This document shows positions 46,849 to 60,138 of a stretch of 64,000 nucleotides of DNA, piece after piece. Within the stretch, counting starts at the first letter, position 1. Each line of letters begins with the position of its first letter. The translations under genes were made by a program, and so were the position numbers. The notes beneath the pieces were generated by a model. That model did not search any database and was not told where the DNA came from. It saw only the letters and a list, made by a program, of their open reading frames with translations. Where the stretch lies: the NCBI GenBank assembly GCA_030490835.1, contig CM059977.1:14045399-14109398 (forward strand). The letters run 5' to 3'. Source of the stretch: Annona cherimola. Its lineage: Eukaryota; Streptophyta; Magnoliopsida; Magnoliales; Annonaceae.

Positions 46849-46851
<3 letters not shown>
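46398..46851. mobile_element. Two nested MITEs, CCGGTGCAG family
   Basis: A full copy spans about 46471-46851, with ends gctgttccggtgcagtgacg and cgtcgctgcaccggaacag. The inner sequence tgggcccaaaatgggc...catgatcatg is mirrored on both sides. A partial older copy lies at 46398-46451 (catgatcatgtggggcc...cactgcaccgg). Flanks are TA repeats. Relatives are at 60139-60520 and 61150-61450. Confidence 0.75.
46813..46845. other. Perfect 16-bp-stem hairpin at a MITE end
   Basis: ctgttccggtgcagcg, one T, then its exact complement. A similar hairpin with a mismatch is at the opposite end (about 46475-46505). Confidence 0.85.
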
Positions 46852-46884
<33 letters not shown>

Positions 46885-48780
46885 GACCAACCTGAAATAA
46901 TGGTCTGCATTTGCAAATCACCTGTGGTAAAATAAGAATCGGGTCAACCTTTTACAGTCTAGAGTTGACAAAAGAAGTTTTTTAAAAATATGATTAAAGT
47001 TGGGTAAACCTTCGCCTGATATGCCCGGATTTTCACTCTAAGATAAAGAGGTCTACATTACAGAGTATTTAAGGAATACACGCTATTCTCCTCAAAGATG
47101 ATATGTCATATATGTTATTAATTAGCTAGCTCGGTACGTATGCTTGGAATAAATTGAACCTATGTATATTTGGAATTAAATTATAATACGAATATAAATG
47201 CGTAAAAATGTACGTGGCCAATTTGCATTGTGTGACTATAAGAAAGGGCAATGTTGTCGCCGGAATTTTTGTAAACAGTTATTCTGATGGATTCGGACGC
47301 ATCCTCACATTTAGGATGTCCTTACAAAATATTAGAGCAAAGATTGTGGGATTAGTTGACTTTTTTATCAACCTTGAGCATGCACTCGCTAACTGGGCGA
47401 TAGATATAGGTATATTTCTAAAAATATATAGACAAATATATAAATCCTAGAAATTTATTTTAGCTATAGATATTTTCTAAAAAATGCATAAATTAAGGCA
47501 CCATTTAGTAATAATGGTGAATAGAAAGCTATTCTTCTCCCACACTTTTCAAAAAAATTGGACACTTCAATTACTTAACTAATATATTTTTTTCAATTTT
47601 ACTTCTATATTCTAATAATCTTCTTACACGATTATTCTATTTTTAATTTTGTTTCCACATCATATCATTTTCATACTTTTCAAAAATATTTCATTCTCTA
47701 ATTGACTAATTCCCACGTTTCTCCCCACCTGTACTGCAAAAAGATGCGTAAGTCTAACATGTGCTAACATTCAAATATAGTAATGTAATTCTGATATACG
47801 TTTATTTTTTTAAAATAAAGGGGGGCTAATCCGGAATGATTAATTGCATGGATCCAACCATGTGATCAATCGCAAGAGGCATCCATGTTTTTGTAAAAAA
47901 AAAAAAAAAATTGTCGTAATTTGTAGAATTTACGTAGCTAGATTATATAATTTTTTTAAAAAATTATAGACTTATTATTATGGCTTTTTTAAAATGAAAA
48001 TCTATACTTTCCACACACCAATGAGAATTGAGAAACTTAGTGTGAGTAAAGGTGTATATCAGATTGGGTTAACTCAGGTTACGGTTTTTTCAACTATGAC
48101 CATATTTGGAAAACATTAACCCAAATCTATTCAACTCTATTTTTTAGACTTCAGCTTAACCTTAATTTAAACTCATATAAATTAGTTTGGTTTGGATTAT
48201 AAATTGGGTTAATAAATATACAATATTTAAATTAAAATAGTAAAAATTAATCCTTTTTATGAGACTACCTTCCAATTTAAGACTGATAATAGCATAATTA
48301 CTGTGTAATTTTATTTAAAATCAATGATGTGTAGTTAATTCCTGTGTATCATATGAATCTATGTGTCAATTTTAAATTAATAGTTAACATGGTTGATCTT
48401 GTATGACTATTTTTATATTAATAACTGAAATAATGATGGGATGATAACCACCTAACCCAAAGCAACCCACTTGGCCCACTTCAGTTCAAATAGGATTATG
48501 TAAGCTTTTTTTTTCAAAATATGTAATCCAATCCGACCATAAATCGAATTAAATTAGCCGGGTTGAGGTTAAAAGTTGAAACCAACCCCTTCTTACTTCT
48601 ACACCCGGAATTGCCACCCATGGTGGGCCTCGCAACCTCGGCTTTCTAGCGTGAGTTATGTAGGCTCACTGCGGAGCCTTCTGCTGCGTAAAGATCATGT
48701 CCGGTTTCTTTCCGATTGAGGGAATGAATCCGGTTGAACCGGAACAGTCCCGGGTTTATGGACGGCTGGTAAAGCCGGTT
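46852..48780. other. AT-rich spacer with repeats
   Basis: TA run to about 46881; inverted 'gtgataaaactttt' family copy at about 47500-47725. About 48040-48605 looks like a decayed short element (starts ggtgtatatcagattgggtt, ends ttctacaccc). No recognisable gene. Confidence 0.45.
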
Positions 48781-51205
48781 TGCTAAAGCAGATAGCAATA
48801 AAAATCCTCGGTCCCGCGCTCGTTTTCCCCCTTTGTCGTTTCCATCTCCACTGATTTCCTTCCAGCGCTCTTCTACTCTTCCGTCCGGTGGCAGCAGCGT
48901 CCGATCGACAGCGCCATCGTCGGTTCGGCCGCCTCAGCACTCTTCCACTCCTTCGTGCAGCAACCGTTCAATTCTTCCGGTATCAACACTCTTCCAGTCT
49001 TCCATCCGGCAGCACCAGTGTCCGGCATCCAACACCATCATCTCTTCCACTCGTCTATCCAGCAGCCATTCGATTTTTCAGTTTGCAGCTTGGCATAAGG
49101 TAAATAAGAATCGGATATCATCTTTCTTGTCTCATTGTTTTGGATATTGTTTCGCATTCGATGGCGTAGTTTAAGTTGGGTTCTTTATTGGTATTACTGA
49201 TATTGGCGATCGAATTTTTTTCTTAAAAAAATTTAGAATTGTTTGAACCGTTGGGTTGAGATTTGCTTTATCAATTTTTGCCTTGTTTGTTTTGATGGTC
49301 CCGAAAAGAGAGATTGAAGTTGGTGGACTTGTGGAAATGGAGTTACAGAAACAATCAGAAGTTTCCACCCTCCTGATGCTCAACTCTCAAAATTTTAAGA
49401 TCTTATCTGTAGAGTGTTGACAAGTAGGCTGTACTCCGTAGTCAGTTGAGTTGCACTGGATTCATTGCAGGAACTACTGAGGCTTTTTGGGTACTTCCAT
49501 TTTAGTAAATGGATCTGATTTGTCTCAATGTCTATTACATGCTACAGCTTATGTACTCACATTGTTCAATTATTTCAATTTTCATTTGTCTTGTTTAATG
49601 ATTTTGTAAGTCTGACTCAAAAATATTTTGCTTAATCATAAAATTAGGATTATACAATTTTTTTGGTAGGTATTTAAATTTTCAAAGATTAAGTTCAAAC
49701 AACAACGGGATTCAATATTGGCATAGATATAATCAACAATATGAAGGTAAGTACACAATTTTCTTGCTTCCCAAATGAACTCAATTATCGCATTGCTTTT
49801 TTTTTTTTTTTTTGATATCTTATTGCATTGCTTTTTTTATGTGAATTTTTTAAGCTCTTATCTTATCAATCTGCGATAAATGTTACATAGATTACTAATA
49901 GGCCGGTTCATCCGTTTCTTAGAAACGGTTGAATGAGTTGGACCAGAACCAGTTGCTTAATGGGTTCGTTAGTTGGTTCAGTTCTGACAACATTGATTTA
50001 GACACGATGTGCATCAGGTGGGTTGACCCTGATTTGAGGGATGAAGAAGGGACGTTTCGGCGGCTGTTATTCATCTCAGGTGTCTTTCGTGTCGGCATGT
50101 TTTTTGTCTACAATGCTTTCACTCGAACTTTTCCTGCTTCGCTCCTTCTCCTTCTTCCTGTTGAGGCAGGTGACAGAAGCAGCATCTCTCTCTCTCTGTG
50201 TGTGTCCAATTCCATTCATATCTTCTGCAACCAAATTTCAGCTTATTTGGAATCTGACTTCGGTAATCTTTTTTTTTTGGCCAATCCGTTTCTCTTTTAT
50301 TTTTTTGTTCGTTCAGAAAATCGCACAAAAACCTTGGTAAAAAAAAATGCCACCTCGAGCTGACTTTCGATAGAATTTGCTAAAGTTATTCTTCCAATGA
50401 AGTTTGAAATTTGAAATATTCTTTCCGCATAGCGAAGTTTCGATTTTGTGCTACAACTGCCCTTTTTGAATGATGAAAATCCCTGATTGTTGAAATGGGG
50501 AGAAAGTAAGAGGTTTTTCTATTGTTCGAAATTCTCTATCCTGCAGGCATGTCTTTTCAGCTCTATCCAGTAAATATTTATGAATTTTAGATTTTTGCCG
50601 TAAAAAATTGAATTTTTAACACAATTTTCTTTGTCAGCCCAAACAAGGGAAATCAGAAATCGAAAAGTGCACTTTGAAGAATGTATTATAGAACTTTGGT
50701 TTGACCTGGGGTTGAGTTTCATAAATTAATATGATACCCATAATAGAAATTGCAACGGTTTCCAACTGGAAAGAAACAGAAATTCACACCCTCTTGATCT
50801 GTCGAAAGAAATCAACTTTATTTGTGGTCTCACAATTGTCCACAAGTTATCTATGTTTCTACGGCTCTTTATTTGCATGCCAATTTTGATTGTGCTGACC
50901 TTTCAACCTGCAGTGTCTGGCCCCAAAGAAACGCAGTAGGCTGCATTTGGAAGAAATTGGAATGCTTTGAGTTTTCTAACTTGTTTTTTGTGTTATCAGG
51001 TGGCCTCTGAGTTCCTCTTACTCTATCAGGGAGTTACAGGGAACAAAGTAAAAGATACTTCCAGCTTAATGTTAGAGTGAAGGGCCAACAAATTGTTTGT
51101 ATGGACTAGATCCAACAAAAAAGGCAAAACTTTGTAAATGGGTTCCAGCTTTTTAATTTCTTGGCCGCTGCATGTCTGGAATTCCTGCTGCTTGCATTCT
51201 CAGTT
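48781..51205 (+). other. Upstream region of the PPR gene
   Basis: GC rises near 48760-49100, as at a promoter or first exon. A tgttatcag acceptor-like site at 50999 could end a leader intron. An open frame at 49929-50363 encodes an unrecognised hydrophobic protein and may be incidental. Short upstream ATGs at 51101 and 51138 precede the PPR start and are out of frame. Confidence 0.35.
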
Positions 51206-53338
51206 ATGCTAAATAGACTCAAAGTTGCTACTTGTCTTGATAAAGCAATATCTTCTTGCTTCGAAAGCCACTGCCGCCTGATTTCTTCTTCTCGAATTAC
51301 TAATTCAGACGGTGATGGATCAGATTCTAGCAATGAATGGGAGAAGATACTCAGGCCCTTTGACCTTGAAGAGCTTAGGAAATCATTTAATCAAATTACC
51401 CCTCGACGACTATGTAGTTTACTTGAGCTTCCCCTTGATGTGCCAACGTCAATGGAAATTTTCGATTGGGCTGGTAGGCAAAGGGGCTACTCTCATTCTT
51501 TCGATGCTTACTATGCTATCATCAATAAACTAGGTGATGCTGGGGAATTCAAAGTTGTGAATAGGTTATTGGGTCAGATGAAAGAGGAAGGAATTGTCTT
51601 TAAAGAGTATTTATTTATTATGATCATGAAGTGGTATGGGACAGCAAGCTTGCCTGGACATGCAACTCGGTTGCTGGATGAAATGAAAGATGAATTTAAT
51701 TGCAAGCCCACGTTCAGGTCCTACAATGTTGTTTTGGATATTTTGGTTTCTGGAAATTGTCAGAGTGTAGTCCCAAATGTATTTTATAGCATGATGAATA
51801 AGGGCATTTCTCCAACTGTTTTCACCTTCTCAATCATCATGAAAGCCCTATGTTATTTAAGGGAAGTGGATTCCGCATGCTCACTCTTGAGGGAAATGAC
51901 AAAGCATGGATGTGTTCCCAATTCAGTTGTTTATCAAACCCTCATATGTGCACTTTGCAAGGAGGGTAATGTGAATGAAGCATTGAAGCTTTTGGAAGAG
52001 ATGTTTTTGATGCGCTGCTTACCTGATGCCAATACATACACTGATGTTATTGATGGCCTGTGCAAACTTGGTCACATATATGAAGCATCAAAGTTGTTTG
52101 ATCGAATGCTACTTCATGGTTGTGCACCAATTGCTGCTACTTACGGGGTATTGGTGCATGGGCTTTGCAAAAATGGCCAAGAAGATGATGCAAGAGCCCT
52201 TTTAGATAAAGTTCCCAATCCAGGTGTAATCTTGTTCAACACACTCATCCATGGCTATATGGCAAAGGGAAGGTTCAGTGATGCTAGATCTGTTCTTTAT
52301 GAAAGCATGCTGCCTAGTGGTTGTGTTCCAGATGTTTACACGTACACCATTATTATACATGGCCTCTGCAAGGCTGGCCACATGGGTCCAGCCTTGGAGT
52401 TGTTCAATGAGATGTTTACAAAAGGTTGCTTGCCGGGCGTAATCACTTACACCCTGTTGATTGATGGGTTCTGTAAGAAAGGCCAATTAAATGAGGCCAA
52501 TGAGATTGTGGAGGAAATGTCCAGAAGGGGTCTCCAATTAAATGTTGTTGGGTACAATTGTCTTATTTGTGCTCTATGCGGGGATTGTAAGCTCAATGAT
52601 GCCATTGGTATGCTCCACAAGATGGCAGCTGAAGGCTGCAAGCCTGATATAACCACGTTCAATTCTCTAATCCATGGCTTCTGCAAGAGTGATCGTTTGG
52701 AAGAAGCAATGAATATTTATCATGACTTGATTTTAGAGGGGGTAGTTGCAAATAATGTGACGTTCAACACTTTGATTCATGCCTTTTCAAGGAACGGTGC
52801 ATGGGAAGAAGCAATGGAACTTGTGAATGAAATGATGTTCCAAGGTTGTATCCTTGACATCATAACATACAACGGATTGTTAAAAGCATTATGCAATGAT
52901 GGTTCTGTTGAGAAAGCATTGGGTTTATTTGATGAGATGATGAGAAAGGGTGTTGCTCCCAATAATATTTCTTACAACATTCTGGTTAATGGTCTTTGTA
53001 AAACCGGCAAAATACATTCAGCACTCGAACTTCTGAAAGAGATGCTGCACCGAGGGTTGATCCCAGATATCGTCATGTATAATAGCCTCATAAACGGCAT
53101 GTGCAAGATGGGGCGATTTCGAGAGGCTTTGAATCTCTTTGATAGGCTCCATGTTGAGGGAGTTGTTCCGGACACCATCACTTATAACACACTGATTAGC
53201 TGGCATTGCAAGGAAGGCATGCTTGATGATGTCATCTTCCTTCTGCGTAAAGGAGTAAATGATGGAATCACACCCAATTTTCGTACTTGGCATATACTGG
53301 TCAGCAATTTTGTTAAACAACCGGCGTCACAATGTTGA
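51206..53338 (+). CDS. Pentatricopeptide-repeat protein, P class, mitochondrial type
   Basis: 710 aa from the first in-frame ATG; the open frame extends back to 51110 without another ATG. Residues 1-45 are Arg/Ser-rich with few acids, fitting a mitochondrial presequence. EWEKILRPFDLEELRKSF precedes about 15 tandem 35-residue PPR motifs, such as VVYQTLICALCKEGNVNEAL and TYTLLIDGFCKKGQLNEA, up to the C-terminus. There is no E, DYW or SMR domain, so it is a P-class protein that binds organellar RNA. By overall order and the N-terminal block it looks like the orthologue of Arabidopsis At5g64320 (MTL1, linked to nad7 translation and splicing), recalled from memory. Single exon, intact. Confidence 0.93.
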   Translation: MLNRLKVATCLDKAISSCFESHCRLISSSRITNSDGDGSDSSNEWEKILRPFDLEELRKSFNQITPRRLCSLLELPLDVPTSMEIFDWAGRQRGYSHSFDAYYAIINKLGDAGEFKVVNRLLGQMKEEGIVFKEYLFIMIMKWYGTASLPGHATRLLDEMKDEFNCKPTFRSYNVVLDILVSGNCQSVVPNVFYSMMNKGISPTVFTFSIIMKALCYLREVDSACSLLREMTKHGCVPNSVVYQTLICALCKEGNVNEALKLLEEMFLMRCLPDANTYTDVIDGLCKLGHIYEASKLFDRMLLHGCAPIAATYGVLVHGLCKNGQEDDARALLDKVPNPGVILFNTLIHGYMAKGRFSDARSVLYESMLPSGCVPDVYTYTIIIHGLCKAGHMGPALELFNEMFTKGCLPGVITYTLLIDGFCKKGQLNEANEIVEEMSRRGLQLNVVGYNCLICALCGDCKLNDAIGMLHKMAAEGCKPDITTFNSLIHGFCKSDRLEEAMNIYHDLILEGVVANNVTFNTLIHAFSRNGAWEEAMELVNEMMFQGCILDIITYNGLLKALCNDGSVEKALGLFDEMMRKGVAPNNISYNILVNGLCKTGKIHSALELLKEMLHRGLIPDIVMYNSLINGMCKMGRFREALNLFDRLHVEGVVPDTITYNTLISWHCKEGMLDDVIFLLRKGVNDGITPNFRTWHILVSNFVKQPASQC

Positions 53339-56250
53339 GGCTGTGGAGAGATGTAAAATCCACACTTCTGTTTTTCCTTACTTAACAAAGTTCGTTCATA
53401 AAACATTCATATTTCAGCCTCTTGCTTATTTAATTCTTTTTTTTCATGTATGCAAAGTGCAATCTGTCATTAGTATTTGCAGTTGTGGCCGATAGAGGAT
53501 AGAATTATGCGTTTTCAGCATTTAACATTTTGAGTAATTCCAGTCCAGCCATGAATTTTGTAGGATCTTGCCGTGGAACATGACCTATGCACCTGAAGAT
53601 TTGCTTTTGCTTTTGCTTTTGCTTTTCACATACAGATTCTAGCGTCTGAATACAACCGGGTACATGGGCGCATTGAAATGCTGTCCACTCTCTAGATTCA
53701 TAAGTAATGACAAAAACTAGATGATGTGCATTCTGAATTGAGTATGATTGTGGTTTATCCTTATTCCTCTGATCCCAAATCCTGGTGCGTCTCTTGAGCC
53801 TCTATTGGATCTCCGCCTGCCTCGATCGGGCACGTCCTCACGGGCTTTCTCCATCACGTTGGTTTTCTTTCTTCGCAGGCCCTCCTCCACTTATCATCAA
53901 ACCACGGTCAATGGCTTCTTCAAGACAGACATCTTTGGTTTCTATTTATTTGTTTGTTTTGGGTGTTTTATTTGGGTAGTATCTCATACGCAACCCCTGT
54001 CGCCGTGCAAACCTTTACTTTTTTAAACTAAAAACTTTTTTGAAGATCTAAACTATTTATGACATTCATTTTTTCGTCTTTGTTTATGGTGCCAAACACA
54101 CATTAAAATTGTTTTATATTATATATTTGTTTTTAATCTTAATAATTGCATTTCCACTCTCAAAAGGTGTTAATTTTTTAAACATACGATTTTTCAATCG
54201 AAGTGATTTTTATAAATAAGTATAATAAATGTTTAATTTTTTAAAAAAAGTTTTCAAAATTAAAAAAGTCCATGCACCCACCTTTTATTTAGGGGTGTGA
54301 ATTGTAGTGGGTAGTAATGGGTCAGGATTTGTTTAACCTTTTCACCCTACTTTTAAAAATTTTATTTGATCATATTTTTTTATTTCGAGAATAAAAATAA
54401 AAAAAATATATTATGGATGCACACTCAGTGGGTTTTACCCTGCTCGGACCCAGTACCTACGCTAATTATGTATATTCTAGTCTATGTTAAACTTGGTACC
54501 AAACTCTGTCCCAACAATTTAGGTCTGAGTTAGAATGGGTCCGAGCCACGTTAGGAGTGGGCCGAACTGAGTTAAAAATAGAATTCGAAAAACCAAAGAT
54601 TGGACATTTTAGGTTTTGAAATGGCTTGATTTTTTGAGTTAATTTTTAAATCTTTCCTTTCATCCATGAGGAAGAATTTTTGTTAATTTATTAGATTGCA
54701 CCTACAATTAATTTTATTCTCATTCTTTTCAAAATTTTCAAATTATTTATAATTACTTATACTCTAATTTAATTTTCAAATTATGTCTTTTAATAATTAG
54801 TATGTAAGTTTGATATAAATGAGTCTTTAGACTAAATATGTATTGGAAAAAAATATTATATACATTTAATAATAATTTTATGAAACATAAACTTATTCAC
54901 ACTAAAATAAATTCTATTGATTAAATCTTAAATTAGTAAATCTTATGGAGCTCGTTTCCACTTTTGAATATTAATAACATGTTCAATTTATAAAATTTCC
55001 ATTAGATATTGTTACTTTCGTTTATAAATGGTTTATTGTTTTGGTCCAACCATATGCTTTTACGGTGGGTTTTACCAGTGGGCGGGTTTATCCATACCAA
55101 TTACTATTTTGTGCAGTGTCAGGTTAAAACTGACAAAAATTTAAAGCATATTTTTCTTCTAAGAAACTAAGTATTTTACGGGTCGAAGAGGTCCGGGTCG
55201 GGCAAAATCCATCTGGTTTGCAACTATAGTAGCAAGATATTATATCATAGGACCCAACACTAATAGGTTTTGAAGTTAAATTAGTTGTGCCTGAGTCCAT
55301 GGGTAAGAAATTAGGAGTGCACACTATACTCGTACCTATTTTGACCATCTATATAGTTAGGTCCAGGTAGAATTGGCTACCAGGCCCTGTTTCATGATTT
55401 TTTTTTCAAATTAATTCATAATATATAAAATATAAAATAATTATATGGAGAACATTTCCTCAATAAATTAAAATTTTAAATTTTAGAATAATTTTATGAA
55501 GAACATTTTTGTAATAAATTTAAAATAAGTAGATATAGAACATAAATTTAAAAATAATTATATGGTGAATATTTCTATAATAGATTTAAAGATATAAATT
55601 TAAAATAATTATATGCAGAATATTTCTACAATAAATTTTAAAATAATTATATAGAGTTTTTTTACGATAAATTTAAAAATGGCGGGTAGGAAAAGTTAAA
55701 ATGAAAAATGGCAAAGTTTTCTCCATTCATTTAGATACTTGTTATGGGTGTACACTGGGCGAATTTTACCCAACTTGAACTGAACCCTTATATAATCTTG
55801 TATTCTTTGGACCAAATTAGATCCAGTACCAACTCTGATTATTCAAGTCTAGACCGAATTAAAATAAAAGAGGTAGTTTTTCAAATAAATTCCTAAACTA
55901 AAAAATTACAAAATAATAATTATAAATAAAAAGAAAGACAAATTCAAACAACATGCAATGAAATAACTAACTTTTGAGTTTTATATAATAATGAGAAATA
56001 ATGGGTGATAACTAGTAATTTACAATAACAAAATTGATAAAGGATTTCAAATTCTGCGTTTATTATTATTTTTAAATAATTAATATGTATTATAAACATA
56101 TCTACACATGGGAGTTTGGTAGCCCGGGAACTCTAGACTTGATTAACTTATATAAGGTTAAAAACACACTAGTCGAAATAGTTGTGATTTTAAATAATTA
56201 ATATATAATATATTACACAACCCCGCGACCCTTGAGAAAGGATGTATTTT
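53339..56250. other. Gene-poor AT-rich region
   Basis: Begins with the PPR 3' UTR; a short (TTTTGC)n repeat lies near 53600-53625. Decayed short repeats around 54290-54600 and 55740-55870 share phrases such as ggtgtgaattg and tgcacactcagtgggttttaccc. No gene is recognised on either strand. Confidence 0.45.
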
Positions 56251-56254
56251 CAAA

Positions 56255-56525
56255 GTTAAGGGTGTGTTTGGTAATAAGTGAAAGTTGTCAAGTTAAAGTT
56301 TTTCAATTTAAAACTTTTCACTCTCCACAAGCACCTTATTTTTTAATAATTTTTTCACATTTTTCTATACAACTACCATACTTTTCAATCATTTCTACAC
56401 AACTACCAACACAACTAACCTATCTATTTCAACTTTATCCTATTTATTCCTCATCATTACCCCTATCATATCACATCATTTGACAATTTTTACTCTCTAC
56501 AACTTTTCACCAAAAGTTGGCTCCT
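56255..56525 (-). repeat. MITE-like repeat, inverted copy
   Basis: Starts gggtgtgtttggtaataagtg and ends cttttcaccaaaagttggc. The middle (aactaccatacttttcaatc, then atttctacacaactacc) is the inverse of the family signature at 1262-1500. Confidence 0.55.
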
Positions 56526-59500
56526 GGTTAAGGCAAGTTTGAACCGAGTTCAAATAATAAAGGGTTTTTTTACATAAATTAATAAACTAAGAAAGTTTTT
56601 TGAGATAATAATTATAAAGATAATTTTACTTAAAAGTTAAAAATATATAAAGAAGATAAATAATATCTTTTTATTTTATCTTTTATAGGGTTGCTAATTA
56701 AATTTGCCAATACGAATTTTTAAGGCATTTGTATTAAGAAATATATCTTTCATTTTTCATTATTTTAAGTTATTGGTACTAAAAAAAATCATATATGCAA
56801 TATATAATTGGAGTCCGTTATAATACTAAATTCACGTTTCCTGTTTTTTTTTTAGAGAAAATTCACTTTCCTGTTTTTTTTTTGAGAGAAAATTCACGTT
56901 TCCTCTTTAGTTATTCTGCATTTATATTTTTTCCTTTGGATTCAAATTCTTGCCTTACGTTATGCACGCAGCTACGAGATGGATTTTTGGAAAGGTCAGT
57001 CTAGGTTTCCCGAAACCCGGTACCAATAAGCAATAACCACTAGCTAGGTACTCTTTCAAAAACCTGAAACCGGAATTTTCACTAGTGCCGGACCGGACCG
57101 GACCGGGTCGGGAAAAACCTGCGCGGTGTCCACCCTGGCATAATTTACCCTCAAAAAATTTTCATCAAAAGTTTAATTATTTTCCAAACACACCATATAT
57201 ATTATATATACATATATATATACACGCGGAGATAGAAGATCCACATCTTACTACTTAGTACTAGTTTTATTTGATATAGCAATGAATTACCATTATAATC
57301 CTACATTTTTCACAGCATTATCCGAGTGGATCTCGCAATGTCAATATTTGCACACTTAAAGTATACGCCAAATATTTTTCGGAAAAAGAAAAAAGCATAC
57401 GCCAAATGACGTGCACATGACGAGTTTGATGTTTTGGGCGCATGTGCGAGTAATATCCAAAAGCAATACTCTCAACCAAAAAAAATGGTAACTTATGTTC
57501 GTCTCTCAGGATTGGATTTATATTTATTTTATCCCCATCTGACAAGTGACTTTCCTCCTTTGTCACTTAGATATAAGCGATGACACTCCGACAAACCACT
57601 GTGACCCAAAAACATTGGCATCATCTTGGTAATTTATGCTGAGATGCGCTTGTTTTTGGCCTATGTCCTGTCATTTTTTTCGAAAGCATATGTTTCAATC
57701 CCCCTCATCCTGGGACCAGCTACAAACCAGTTGTTGTTCTATTCATGCTTGCCAACAGAGTCTAGATGTGTATCTTTCGAGCAGTTAAAATCATCCCCAG
57801 ATTTTTGACAGAGACATCACAACCCGAATGATGATGCCCAGCCATGCTCTGAAAAGGATGCCGTATCTCCATTTCTAGCAAATTCATTTACTGTGGTCAT
57901 CGTATTCTTTTTGAATGGCTTCTGATTTCTACATGGCTACTCAATTCTGTACTCTTCATCTGAGTAACCAACCATACATTTATTTATTAAAGTTGGATAA
58001 GCCCCTCTGTGGTTTTCATGGTACAGATCCTTCACTGGCTTTTTTTTTTTTTTTTTTCAATGTGTCAATTTTCCATGAAAAAGATCTGGCCGGGAGATGT
58101 CTAATTTATAGACAAGTGGATCTACATGGATTTATTTCACATCATGTTACCATCCAACCCTGACTATGAATGGGAAATTATGTACTTCCAACAATGTGGT
58201 GGACAAAAACAAAGAAAGAACAGTTCTTGGGTTGATAGATCTTGCTTTAGTGGAAGGGAACAGCATAGGCTAGGTGAAACAATATTTTGTTTTGTTTTTC
58301 GGTTTTTTTCTTTCAAAAAATGAAAGGAATCCAAAATCCAGCACAAGAAAACTAGTCCAAATCCTCACAGGGGCAACAGCCGTAGTTCGGGCCTACCACG
58401 ACACATGCCATATCAGCTGGTAATTCTCTTCTAACAAGTTGATGCTATATTGCTATTCTCCCAAAGTTAAAATTGTGGGCTTTCACCCCTCAGTCTAATT
58501 TCTAGCTTCTGGTGCCATAAACTCAACAACCCAGCTTGAACTCAGCTTTAGCTCACTCAGTCGTAAGATTTGAACATAATCTTCTGGAAAATAGGCTTGG
58601 GAATATTTAAAAGTATCTTTATTTCTGATACATGTCATTTTGAATGAGCCCCCCGAATAATGGCGTTATACTATATATATACGATCCACTCAGCTTTAAA
58701 AGAAAAATAGCTTTTGACGACGATGAAATTGATGATCGAATTGTCGCCTCCTCATGCTTCCACCTTGAAGATAATCGAGAGTTCCGCTAGCCGCGCCTCA
58801 GGACTATCAGACAGGTTTGAGCAGAATCTGGCCTTTGAATTATATTATGTGACGGCCATCACATCAAGATGCCAAATGGGATTCCAAATAGCCATTCTTT
58901 TGAAAAAGAAGAGATGCGATGTACGCTGGTGGGATGGGAATGCTTTGAGATGGGAATCTGTTCTTGGCATGTTGTCGCATCACCTCTTGTGTGGCCAGCA
59001 TCTTCAGCAGTGCATCATACATGGGATGTTGGAACAATTGGGGCCCACGTTTTAAAAACTAATCTGGCCCATGCTCTCTGTCTGGACTCTGGACTAGAAA
59101 AATCTTAACCTCTGCATCCTTAGCTTTCAAATAGAAAGTTACAAATGAAGGAGAGATGCATTAATCTCTGCATGAGTGTTTTCATCTCAATTAAAATAAA
59201 TTTGCTCACTACTACTACAATCATTACTCTTCTTCTCATCGTATCATCACCCTTCAATTATCCATGCCTATATGTTGCATCTATATTTAATAATAGTAGC
59301 AGCAGCAGCAGCAATCTTTATCATGCACATAAGTACTTGCAATTAATGATGCATGGGGTTGGAGTGGAATTGATGATGGGTGTGTGTCCATTCCATCAAC
59401 CTCAGCATGCCGTACAATGAAGGTGCACCATCTATAATGGGTCATTCCCGAGTACAAAGATGCAGGTAGTACAGGGCCGAGATAGACAAGGTGAAGAAAG

Positions 59501-60138
59501 AGGATAGGAAGAAAGAAAGCAGGAATCCACAAAGGCAAAGATGGGGTTGGCAGATTAAGAGACAAAAGGCAGCCCCACTTCTGACAACTCATCTGAAATG
59601 CTCGTGTTTTGCTGGCACAGCATCATGAGTATATCATACCACAGGAGTTGGGAGGAGAGGAAGGAGGTGTGAGTTTACACATCCACCCCTCTTATCTCTT
59701 CCTCTCCCACCACCATTCAAATCCCATCCACCCACTCTACACTGCTACTAAATTACTAGAAGCTAAAAAAATGGCTAATGATTCGCCACTCATTTTTATC
59801 CGTCTGCTAGCGGCTGCCGTGGGCATTCCTTTTGGAATAAAGTAACTCCGGCCCCATACCCAGCCATATCTCCCCTCTTTTTTGACTGTTTTTTTGGCCC
59901 ATACAAAATTCCACCTTCGCCCTGCTTCATACACCTCACAAGCGTGTTTTTTTTTTTTCAATTGAAACCTCGCAAGCTTATTTGTAGTGGAGGCACCAAC
60001 GACTCTCTACTTTCTTACCCATATCCTATTTTCTAGCGGTGATTCATCAACTGCATAAGCTGGGAACGAGTTTTACATCCACACATCCCAGCCACGAACA
60101 TCAAAGAGATACCAAAGCATTCATATCTAAAACACTAG
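56526..60138. other. Gene-poor region
   Basis: No coding region with family signature. Some open frames (for example at 58714-59055) are not recognised. A short CAG-type run (agcagcagcagcagc) is near 59297. GC is slightly higher near 58700-59900, so an undetected gene fragment cannot be excluded. Confidence 0.4.

Noticed and set aside
51161..51205. Longer PPR start
   Set aside because: The extension begins at TTG, not ATG; the first in-frame ATG is 51206.
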